From contig JAJZPQ010000007.1 of NCBI GenBank assembly GCA_021811085.1, positions 39,107 through 103,106 of the forward strand: DNA of 64,000 nucleotides, written 5' to 3'. The stretch's first letter is position 1; the number at the start of each line of letters is the position of its first letter. Made by a program: the position numbers and the translations under genes. Below, piece by piece: positions 26,336 through 33,284 of the stretch. This DNA comes from Pseudomonadota bacterium. Its GTDB lineage: Bacteria; Pseudomonadota; Gammaproteobacteria; Burkholderiales; SG8-39. The notes beneath the pieces are model-generated. The model had not been told where the DNA came from and searched no databases. It was given only the letters and a program-made list of their open reading frames with translations.

Positions 26336-26801
26336 GACCGCCTCCTTTGGTTATGAGCTGTGTCATACCACTAGACTCCTCACGCTGTTGTGGGTTTGTC
26401 GCGTGATTACTCGTTCTCGGTTCGCCTTTTTTGGAATCAGGCCCCTTCTGGCATGGACGGTGGAAGCACCACTCTATGCCTGTGCTCCGATTTCGGCAAC
26501 TCCCTCCCCCGAGGTAGGATTTCTGTAGGGAGCAAATTACTTGTCCGGTTCTGTAACACGCAATGTGTCCGGTTCTTTTTGGATGCGCTGCCTCCCAGCG
26601 CGATCTGTTTGGGCGGCCGGGTCGGGCAAATATCTTACTTATGCAGCCATTCAAATAACGATAGGACGAATGCGCCGCCGGGACGTTGGGTTTCGCCTTT
26701 TCATTTCATATTTGCCGGAAGCGATCAGGACTCCCTTGCGGTCTCCCTTGCGGTCTCCCTTGCGGTCTGGTTGACGAGGCATCATGGCGTGAACTACGAT
26801 T
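26336..26801. other. Non-coding spacer with short direct repeats
   Basis: A 466-bp gap with lower GC than its flanks. It lies between the start of the YeiH-type gene and the stop of the molybdopterin gene, both on the minus strand. It contains an 11-bp direct repeat TGTCCGGTTCT (26542-26552 and 26566-26576) and a 12-bp tandem repeat near 26.7 kb. I see no gene. The paired TGTCCGGTTCT could be the worn end of an insertion sequence, but no inverted partner was found. Confidence 0.4.
26731..26766. repeat. 12-bp tandem repeat, three copies
   Basis: CTCCCTTGCGGT occurs three times without a gap (26731-26742, 26743-26754, 26755-26766), 35 bp beyond the stop of the molybdopterin gene. The copies are exact. 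The unit length being a multiple of three has no meaning here because no gene runs through it. Confidence 0.9.
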
Positions 26802-28922
26802 TTAGGGCGACCCGCCGGCCTTCCTCACCCTGCACAACCCTTCCTTGAACGCGGGAAAGCCCGAGATGGGGTCGAAGTACCTGGCCACGATCTCGTTGAC
26901 GTTGGCGTCCGCCCAGCCGTGGGAGACATCCACTACGCCCGCAAGCACTTGGTCTGAAATGTTTGCCTTCAGCCGAATGTGTCCATGCGGACTTTCCAGG
27001 TCAACCTCATCATGCTGGCAGATGTTCTGCGCCGCGGCGTCCTTGGGGTGAATGTTTACCACGGCAAAGGGCATGAGCTTGCGCAGCGAAGGGAGTTCCC
27101 GCAACTTGCTATGGGTAAACATGAGGACTCTGGAGCCGGAGTTGAGAACCAGGGGAAACTCGCGCGCGAGTTCAGGCGTGCTTAACGGACTTTCCACGGG
27201 CTCTTTGTAACGGGGGAGCGGATCAAAGCCGTACTCTTTCAAGACCTGCGACGCGAGCTCGACTTTGCCGCTGGGGGTGTTGAAACCGGGCTTGCCGTCG
27301 GCGCGCAGCAAGCCTTGCTCGTATTTCCGGAACACCTCGGGTCCAGGCGCGGGCACGGTCACGCCCTCTGCTCCCCCTTTGCGCAAATCTTCCACGCTCA
27401 GTCCCACCGAGCGCAGGATTGAATTCAGGGCTTGCGTCTCGTCGCCGTGCCAGAATTCTTTGCCATAACCCAGGTGCGCTCCCATTTCAAAGGCGATGAC
27501 CCAATCGGGCTTCGCTTCGCCCGATGGAGGGATCACCGGTTCGCGCAGAAAAATCTTGCGCCCGAAGATCGCGATCGGGTTCATCCTTTCCAGCGCCATG
27601 GCGGCGGGAAGAACCATGTCGACAAAATCGTGAGTCCAGGGGCGCAGAAAATAGTCGGCCGCCACGGCGAATTCCAGCTTCTCGATCGCCGCCTGATAGA
27701 GCGCGCTCTGCGGCCACATCATGGCATTGGCGCCAAACATGACCATGGCCTTGATCCGACCCTCCTGGACGTATTCGGGAAGCAGGTTCATCTGAATCTC
27801 CGAATTGAAACGGGCCCAGACCGGGAAACGATCCTTGTCGATACGCTTTTCGCTCAGTTTGGGAAAAAGATCGCGCTCCCGCGTAAACTCCGTGTTGCCG
27901 CCGAAGATATTCAGAGGCAGAGGATAGGTGGGGATGGTAAGCCCTCCCGGTACATCGAAGTCACCGGTGAGGGCCATCAGGCAAAGGATCGCCCGGTGGT
28001 TTTGCAGACCATTGGACGAATGAACCGTTGCCGAAGCGCTGCCGATCCACGTCACCGGCCGGTGCGCAGCAAGCATTCTGACCGCCTCTGCGATGCGTTC
28101 CCGCGGAACCCCGGTGATGCGCTCGACTTCCTCGGGCGGAAATTCTTCCGCATACTTGACCAGTTCAGGCAAACCCGAGGTCCAGCGCAAAGCAAAATCG
28201 CGGTCGAAGAGCCCCTGTTTGACCATCAGGTGGATCATCCCCAAGGCCAAGGCGCCATCGGTTCCGGGTCTCAGCTGCAAATGAAGGTCTGCGACCTGCT
28301 GCACGGTCTGGGTGATGCGGGGATCAACCACCACGAATTTCAACCCCTGTTTCTTGGCCCGCTGTAGGCGCTCCATTTCAAACGGAGCGGTGTGGGCCAG
28401 ATTCCGCGTCCAGATCAGACAGGTACCGGTCTCTTTCGTGGGCCGTCCGCCACCGGTGACCAGCCCAAAAGTCAGTTGGGATGCCATCACCGTAGCCCGG
28501 GAACACAGCGAGCTCTCGGTTCCGTAGTTAGGCGAGCCGAAGGTGTAGGCGAGGCGCTGTACCGCCGGACGCGGCTCTTTCGGGTCCCCTACAAAGAAGC
28601 CCACTTTCTCGGCACCGTGTTTCGCTTTGACCCCGTTGAGCTTGGCGGCAATCGTGCCGTAGGCTTCGTCCCATGAGATCCTGGCCCAGCCTGGATCGGG
28701 GCTTCCTTTAGGGGTGGTGCGCTTGAGCGGATAGAGCAGGCGATCGGGATGGTATTGCTCTTCGAGGATGGCGAGGCCCTTGACGCACAGCGGCCCGGCC
28801 GGGTAGTTCTCCCGATCCTCGACGCGCACGATGCGCTCCCCTTCCAGGTGCAGCTTCATGCCGCATTTGGGCACCTGGTTGCACATATCGCAATAGCTGT
28901 ACGCCACCCCTTGCGTTTTCAT
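26802..28922 (-). CDS. Molybdopterin-dependent oxidoreductase, DMSO reductase family
   Basis: A 706-residue protein. The N-terminus holds a 4Fe-4S site (YCDMCNQVPKC with Cys11, Cys14 and Cys20, closed by Cys46 in GPLCVKG). Then come the molybdopterin segments: WDEAYGTIAAKL, ESSLCSRATV with Cys140 as the probable Mo ligand, KFVVVDPRITQTVQQ, and WIGSASATVHSSNGLQNHRAI. A C-terminal molydop-binding domain (PLVLNSGSRVLMFTH) closes it. No twin-arginine signal is present and no FeS or membrane-anchor subunit lies next to it, so it is probably cytoplasmic and works alone or with an unlinked partner. It could be a thiosulfate/polysulfide reductase relative or an acetylene-hydratase-like enzyme; the reaction is unknown. 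Confidence 0.88.
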   Translation of the reverse strand: MKTQGVAYSYCDMCNQVPKCGMKLHLEGERIVRVEDRENYPAGPLCVKGLAILEEQYHPDRLLYPLKRTTPKGSPDPGWARISWDEAYGTIAAKLNGVKAKHGAEKVGFFVGDPKEPRPAVQRLAYTFGSPNYGTESSLCSRATVMASQLTFGLVTGGGRPTKETGTCLIWTRNLAHTAPFEMERLQRAKKQGLKFVVVDPRITQTVQQVADLHLQLRPGTDGALALGMIHLMVKQGLFDRDFALRWTSGLPELVKYAEEFPPEEVERITGVPRERIAEAVRMLAAHRPVTWIGSASATVHSSNGLQNHRAILCLMALTGDFDVPGGLTIPTYPLPLNIFGGNTEFTRERDLFPKLSEKRIDKDRFPVWARFNSEIQMNLLPEYVQEGRIKAMVMFGANAMMWPQSALYQAAIEKLEFAVAADYFLRPWTHDFVDMVLPAAMALERMNPIAIFGRKIFLREPVIPPSGEAKPDWVIAFEMGAHLGYGKEFWHGDETQALNSILRSVGLSVEDLRKGGAEGVTVPAPGPEVFRKYEQGLLRADGKPGFNTPSGKVELASQVLKEYGFDPLPRYKEPVESPLSTPELAREFPLVLNSGSRVLMFTHSKLRELPSLRKLMPFAVVNIHPKDAAAQNICQHDEVDLESPHGHIRLKANISDQVLAGVVDVSHGWADANVNEIVARYFDPISGFPAFKEGLCRVRKAGGSP

Positions 28923-28926
28923 CTCG

Positions 28927-28937
28927 AATCACCTCCT
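28927..28937 (-). promoter_or_regulatory. Near-perfect Shine-Dalgarno of the molybdopterin gene
   Basis: Read on the minus strand this is AGGAGGTGATT, an 11-base uninterrupted complement to the 3' end of 16S rRNA, with GGAGG nine bases before the ATG. It fixes the start at 28922 and implies strong translation. Confidence 0.8.
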
Positions 28938-28984
28938 CTCGAGCGGCGAGTTACCCGGCAGTCGGCCGAGCAGCCTCCCGCCAA

Positions 28985-29016
28985 TAGCGGCTCATATCCA
29001 TAGCGGCTCATATCCA
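28985..29016. repeat. 16-bp perfect tandem repeat upstream of the Bug promoter
   Basis: TAGCGGCTCATATCCA occurs twice in tandem (28985-29000 and 29001-29016). The second copy ends one base before the -35 box of the promoter for the TctC gene. The placement suggests an activator binding site of two direct half-sites, or a slippage duplication. Confidence 0.8.
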
Positions 29017-29017
29017 G

Positions 29018-29046
29018 TTGACCTGTTGTACGATTATCCATACAAT
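29018..29046 (+). promoter_or_regulatory. Sigma-70 promoter for the Bug/TctC gene
   Basis: TTGACC (29018-29023), a 17-bp spacer and TACAAT (29041-29046): five of six matches in each box with optimal spacing. It points to the gene at 29160 and is covered by the GntR-type operator. Confidence 0.75.
29026..29045. promoter_or_regulatory. GntR-type operator, copy 1
   Basis: TTGTACGATTATCCATACAA, a 20-bp site with inverted TTGTA/TACAA arms. It shares TTGTACGA at the left and TACAA at the right with the site at 30140-30159 in front of the GntR gene. It spans the spacer and -10 box, so bound protein would repress. Confidence 0.65.
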
Positions 29047-29159
29047 AATTCAAAAAAGCAAAAGGTGGATGCGATTGCATGCCGTCTTGGCAATCCATCC
29101 GCGAGCGAGACGGAGCGGGGTGACCGGCGCGCCGATCGATTACCTACGGAGGAGGAATC

Positions 29160-30137
29160 ATGAAATTCATTGGGCGTTTTGTGGCGTTGGCCGTGACCAC
29201 GCTTGCTCTCGGCCTGCCTGCCGGCGGCGCCGTCGCCGACGAATATCCGAGCAAGCCGATCCGTTTTGTCGCCCCGTATCCGCCGGGCTCGGTAACTGAC
29301 TTGCTCGCACGCATCATCGGGCAGAAACTCGGCGAGAGCTGGAAGCAGCCCGTCATAGTGGAAAACCGCGGCGGCGGCGGCAGCGTGATCGGGACCGATA
29401 TCGTCGCCAAGGCGCCGCCGGACGGTTACACCATACTCATGGTGGCGCCGGACTTGGCGATCAATCAAAGCTTGCGCAGCAAGCTGCCTTACGACGCGGA
29501 GAAGAATTTCGCGCCGGTTACGCTGCTGGTGTCCAGCCCCACGGTGCTTTGCGTGCATCCGTCGCTACCCGTGAGCAATCTGCGCGAGTTGATCGCCTAC
29601 GCCAAGACCCGCCCCGGACGGCTCAGCTACGCGTCCGGCGGCAATGGGACTGTCGGCCACCTCGGCATGGAACTGCTGAAGCACATGGCAGGAATCGACA
29701 TGGTTCATGTCCCTTATAAGGGCACGGCGGCTGTGGTGACGGCCGTCCTCACCGGCGAAGTGCAGGTGGCGTTCGCTCAGATGTCGACCGTGCGCCCTCA
29801 ATTCCTGAGCGGCAAGCTGCGCGTCCTCGGGGTCGCCAGCGGCGCGCGCGCACAGGCCATGCCGGACTTGCCCACAGTTGCAGAAGCGGGACTTCCGGGT
29901 TTCAAGGCCGATGTGTGGTTCGGCGTTGTCGCGCCGGCGGGAACGCCCGGCGCGATTGTCTCGCGTCTGAACGGCGAGATCGGGAAGATCATGCGCATGC
30001 CGGACGTCCGGGCGCAGCTCCTGCCTCAGGGGATCGAGCCCATGACAGATACGCCGGAGGAGTTCGCGGCCTTGATCCATACCGAAATCGCGAAGTGGGG
30101 GGAACTGGTCAAAAGAACCGGCGCCCGCGTCGATTAG
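29160..30137 (+). CDS. Bug/TctC-family tripartite tricarboxylate transporter substrate-binding protein
   Basis: A 325-residue periplasmic protein with a signal peptide (VALAVTTLALGLPAGGAVAD). Family marks are EYPSKPIRFVAPYPPGSVTDLLAR, VIVENRGGGGSVIGTDIVAKAPPDGYT, LSYASGGNGTVGHLGMELLK and the C-terminal PQGIEPMTDTPEEF. Bug proteins bind carboxylates, amides or aromatic acids. No TctA or TctB membrane subunits are nearby, which is common for the many orphan Bug proteins of betaproteobacteria. GGAGGAGGAATC precedes the ATG. The shared operator with the downstream GntR gene indicates substrate-induced expression. Confidence 0.93.
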   Translation: MKFIGRFVALAVTTLALGLPAGGAVADEYPSKPIRFVAPYPPGSVTDLLARIIGQKLGESWKQPVIVENRGGGGSVIGTDIVAKAPPDGYTILMVAPDLAINQSLRSKLPYDAEKNFAPVTLLVSSPTVLCVHPSLPVSNLRELIAYAKTRPGRLSYASGGNGTVGHLGMELLKHMAGIDMVHVPYKGTAAVVTAVLTGEVQVAFAQMSTVRPQFLSGKLRVLGVASGARAQAMPDLPTVAEAGLPGFKADVWFGVVAPAGTPGAIVSRLNGEIGKIMRMPDVRAQLLPQGIEPMTDTPEEFAALIHTEIAKWGELVKRTGARVD

Positions 30138-30139
30138 GT

Positions 30140-30159
30140 TTGTACGAACGATAGTACAA
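30140..30159. promoter_or_regulatory. GntR-type operator, copy 2 (autoregulatory)
   Basis: TTGTACGAACGATAGTACAA lies 2 bp after the Bug stop and 43 bp before the GntR start. Its arms TTGTAC/GTACAA are perfect inverted repeats. Its right end runs into TACAAT, the probable -10 of the regulator gene, as at copy 1. Confidence 0.68.
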
Positions 30160-30202
30160 TGCGCCATCTTTTGAACTGCTGTGGAAAACGCCGACTGCGC
30201 AA

Positions 30203-31018
30203 ATGACCGTACTCAAACGGGGCCCGACCCCTTACTACCATCAGATCGAGTCTATCTTTCGCAACAAGATCGCCAGCGGGGAATTCCGGGAAGGCGGACA
30301 ACTGCCATCGGAAGAGGAACTCACCAACAGTTTTCAAGTCAGCCGCGCGACCGTGCGCCAGGCGCTGCACAACCTGGAACGCGATGGGCTGGTGCGACGC
30401 GAGCAAGGGCGCGGCACATTCGTGACCAAGCCTGCCGATTCTGTCGCGCGGTTGAAAATGACTTGCCTGCTGGAGGACCTGATCGCGCTGGGGATTCCGG
30501 CCGAAACCACCGTCCTGCAGTCGGGCGTGGTCCGCGCCCCGCAGGCGGTCGCAGAGGCACTGAAGCTGGATGCGGCCGGCGATGCCTTCTCTTTTTTGAG
30601 GGTGGTGAAAGTGGAAGACGCCGCGTTTTCGGCGACCCGTGTATACCTTCCTGTTTGGATCGGAGAGAAGCTGCGCCAGGAGGATTTAGCGGCGCAGCAC
30701 TTGCTGCGCACTCTGTCGCGGCGCTGCGACGTGCGCGCGGAAGAGGCCGGCCAGGTGCTGGAGGCGATCATGGCCGATGCGAACCAGGCACTGCTTCTCG
30801 GCGTGGACGCCGGCAGCGCCCTGCTTTCGGTCACGCGCACCTCGTGCGACCGATCGCGGCAGCCGGTCGAGCACAGCATCACCCTATACAGAAGCGATCG
30901 CGTCAGATTCATGGTGTCGCAGCGCCAGCGTCAGCGGCGCACGCGCGCCGACGATTGGGTGCTTTCCGCGCGCGGTGCCCGTAGCGTGGCCGCGGTACGC
31001 GCTGCGCGATCGTCCTGA
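30203..31018 (+). CDS. GntR-family regulator with UTRA domain (HutC subfamily)
   Basis: A 271-residue regulator. The winged helix-turn-helix occupies about residues 10-75 (YYHQIESIFRNKIASGEF, LPSEEELTNSFQVSRATVRQAL, FVTKPADS). The UTRA ligand domain follows (TVLQSGVVRAPQAVAEALKL, FLRVVKVEDAAFSATRVYLP, VEHSITLYRSDRVRFMV). HutC-type regulators sense small metabolites, usually the substrate of the genes they control. It sits directly after the Bug gene, and both have the same 20-bp operator upstream, so negative control of itself and of the transporter protein is likely. The effector may be the Bug ligand or its product. Confidence 0.93.
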   Translation: MTVLKRGPTPYYHQIESIFRNKIASGEFREGGQLPSEEELTNSFQVSRATVRQALHNLERDGLVRREQGRGTFVTKPADSVARLKMTCLLEDLIALGIPAETTVLQSGVVRAPQAVAEALKLDAAGDAFSFLRVVKVEDAAFSATRVYLPVWIGEKLRQEDLAAQHLLRTLSRRCDVRAEEAGQVLEAIMADANQALLLGVDAGSALLSVTRTSCDRSRQPVEHSITLYRSDRVRFMVSQRQRQRRTRADDWVLSARGARSVAAVRAARSS

Positions 31019-31056
31019 GCGAAAGCGCGCGTGAATCCAATGTGGGGGGGCAAGCG

Positions 31057-31461
31057 ATGGCGTCGTCGGTAACCCTCCGTTCCGCAGGGCGGGGCGAGGT
31101 GTTCGCGGGCTCCAACGGGGCATGGAACTTCGAATTCGATCCAACCAGCGAGGTGGGACCGCGATCGATCGATTTACTGCTTTTCTCTCTAGGCACATGC
31201 ACGATCGCAGTTGTAGGCCGTTACATGCGGCAGAAGGGATACGCCACCGACAAGCTTGAGGTCGTCCTCTCGAGCGAATTTGATGCGGCCGGCAAACGCT
31301 ATGGGACGATAACGCTAGAGTTGCGTCCCGGCGATGATCTGACGGAAGCGCAGAAGCGCAGTATCCGCGCCGTCGCCGGATCGTGCCGGATTCACAACAC
31401 GCTGAAGAATTTTGCCGGAATCGACATCGAGATCGAGGGTTTGCCGCGCGCTCCGGACTAG
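31057..31461 (+). CDS. OsmC-family protein
   Basis: A 134-residue OsmC/Ohr-like protein. The two conserved cysteines of the peroxidatic site appear in FSLGTCTIAVVGRYM and AGSCRIHNTL, and the core helix SIDLLLFSLGTC is typical. OsmC proteins reduce organic hydroperoxides through these cysteines. A G-run (31045-31050) 6 bases before ATG 31057 serves as the ribosome binding site, so I prefer it over the GTG at 31042. It follows the GntR gene and precedes a DinB gene; the group looks like a catabolic operon with accessory stress functions. Confidence 0.85.
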   Translation: MASSVTLRSAGRGEVFAGSNGAWNFEFDPTSEVGPRSIDLLLFSLGTCTIAVVGRYMRQKGYATDKLEVVLSSEFDAAGKRYGTITLELRPGDDLTEAQKRSIRAVAGSCRIHNTLKNFAGIDIEIEGLPRAPD

Positions 31462-31553
31462 TGCGCAGGCTGTCGGACGCGCGGGTGGGTTTTGATCCGT
31501 ATCGCGCGCGGATGGCTGGATTTGGATGGGTAACTGATGGAGGAAGATGCCAG

Positions 31554-32087
31554 ATGACAATCAAAGCCGGCACGGAGTTCGACCGTTTCCTCGTTCTCTT
31601 CGATCACTTGGTGGAGATCACCAATGATTGGATTGCGCGCACCCCCGAAGACAAGCTCGATTGGGTCCCCGTCGACAACAAGAACGTGCGCTTCGGCGAC
31701 CGCGTTTCTCTGGTTACGATCAAGAGCCTATATATTCACACGGCGGTGGGTGAGCATCACTGGATCCGCAACCTGCGGGATTGTGCCGAAGGTGCGGTCG
31801 TGCCGGTGCCCAAGGATCCCGATCTCAGCGCTCAGCTAAGCGCGGGCGATTTTGTCGCTCAATGCGCGAGCATGCACCGCGAGAATATGAAGATCCTGCG
31901 AGACCTCGACAAACAGCAGCTGAAGAAACGCGTCACCTTTGTGGAGCGGCAGTGGACGGTGATGGGGTTTTTGTGGGCGGTCTACGCCCATCGCGCCTAC
32001 CACCTCGGGAATATCGATATCTATCTGCGCCAGTCGGATACCGCTGCCCCCGATTTTTTTCATTTTCACGCCACAGAGATGGCCTGA
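31554..32087 (+). CDS. DinB-family protein
   Basis: A 177-residue four-helix-bundle protein of the DinB/YfiT superfamily. The metal-binding histidines are visible as YIHTAVGEHHWIRNL in the second helix region and AHRAYHLGNIDIYL near the C-terminus. Members are metal-dependent hydrolases or thiol (bacillithiol/mycothiol/glutathione) transferases and isomerases. The ATG at 31554 is preceded by GGAGGAAGATGCCAG. It lies between OsmC and an amidohydrolase on the same strand, so an accessory role in the same pathway is possible. Confidence 0.8.
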   Translation: MTIKAGTEFDRFLVLFDHLVEITNDWIARTPEDKLDWVPVDNKNVRFGDRVSLVTIKSLYIHTAVGEHHWIRNLRDCAEGAVVPVPKDPDLSAQLSAGDFVAQCASMHRENMKILRDLDKQQLKKRVTFVERQWTVMGFLWAVYAHRAYHLGNIDIYLRQSDTAAPDFFHFHATEMA

Positions 32088-32190
32088 TGCCGGGATCCCT
32101 GGGTGCCGGATACTCCGGTTCGTCTTGCCGCCAAGGCGTTTTCGCGGGGCGGGGTGAGGGCCTGCGCCGGGCCCACGGGGGTACGAAACC

Positions 32191-33204
32191 ATCGTAATCG
32201 ATTTACACGCCCATTATGTGCCGCCGGAGCTTGCCCAGCATCTGCGCGCGCGCACACGCGCGCCCCGCATAGAACGGCTGCCGGCCGGCGGTGAAGTGTT
32301 GCATTTGCCCATAGGCTCGCTTTCATTCTCTTCGGGCTATACCGATATCGATGAACGCATGAGGTTTCTGGGCGACATCGGGATAGATATGCAGTTGCTG
32401 TCGCTGCCGGGTCTGTTTGGCATCGACAGCCTGCCTGCCCATGAGGCGCAGCCCCTGGTGCGTCTGTTCAACGAGCAAGTGGCGCAGGTCTGTCAGCGCT
32501 TTCCGCAACGCTTTCTGGGCCTCGCCGCACTGCCGCTCGCCGACATGGACGCAGCGTGCGCCGAGCTCGAATATTGCGTGAGAAGGCTCGGTCTTTGCGG
32601 GACGATCCTGCCGGTCAACGGCTTTCTCACCCTCGAGGAGGCCGGGCGTCTTGCTCCGGTTTTGCGCATCGCTGACGCGCTGAAGCTGCATATTTTCGTG
32701 CATCCCGGCCGCCGCCCCGACGAACTTCCGCCAGATTCGGACGAACAAGCGGCGCTTCCGTTTACCGATAATTTTCTCCCGCGCCAGGCACTCGCGGTGC
32801 AGTCTCAGGTGGCGAGCGCGATGATCACCTTGCTCTTTTCGAATTTTCTCGCCGACTATCCGAACGCTTCGGTGCACGTCGCCAATCTCGGTGGCACACT
32901 GCCGATGGTGATCGAACGCATGGACCACGCGGCCAGGCTGCGCGCACCCGGGGAGCCGCTGCCTTCGGCCAGACTACGCGCGAGCAGGGTCCATGTCGAC
33001 TGCTCGTCGCTTGGGCCGCTGGCCTTGGAACTTGCCGTGGCTGTCTTCGGCGCCGACAAGATTGTGATCGGGACCGATTGCCCGATTTTTCGTGCCGACT
33101 GGACGCTTGAAGCCGTAGGCAAAGCGCGAATATCGGACGCGGACAGGCGCGCGATCTTGTGTGAGAACGCAAAAAGGCTGCTTCACCCCCTTCGTGCGAC
33201 CTGA
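32191..33204 (+). CDS. Amidohydrolase family 2 (ACMSD-like metal-dependent decarboxylase/hydrolase)
   Basis: A protein of about 337 residues. The metal-binding HxH is in TIVIDLHAHYVPPEL, and later motifs are KLHIFVHPGRRP, LADYPNASVHVANLGGTL and VIGTDCPIF with the final metal-binding Asp. These match the ACMSD/4-oxalomesaconate-hydratase-like branch acting on aromatic-ring cleavage products. The HxH lies upstream of the nearest ordinary start (GTG 32218), and no ATG, GTG or TTG exists in frame between the stop at 32155 and that GTG. An ATC at 32191 with GGGGGT seven bases upstream is the likeliest real start; alternatively a base error or frameshift hides an ATG. Starting at 32218 would remove the metal site. 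Confidence 0.82.
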   Translation: MVIDLHAHYVPPELAQHLRARTRAPRIERLPAGGEVLHLPIGSLSFSSGYTDIDERMRFLGDIGIDMQLLSLPGLFGIDSLPAHEAQPLVRLFNEQVAQVCQRFPQRFLGLAALPLADMDAACAELEYCVRRLGLCGTILPVNGFLTLEEAGRLAPVLRIADALKLHIFVHPGRRPDELPPDSDEQAALPFTDNFLPRQALAVQSQVASAMITLLFSNFLADYPNASVHVANLGGTLPMVIERMDHAARLRAPGEPLPSARLRASRVHVDCSSLGPLALELAVAVFGADKIVIGTDCPIFRADWTLEAVGKARISDADRRAILCENAKRLLHPLRAT

Positions 33205-33284
33205 ACGCGTCGCGCCTGAGTGATCCGGCCGGAAATCCTCGAAGTTCGAGCCGCGAGCATTCCGTTTGCGCTCGGGGTCGGCAA

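Noticed and set aside
26731..26766. CRISPR-like array
   Set aside because: The three 12-bp copies are directly adjacent with no spacers and no cas genes are nearby.
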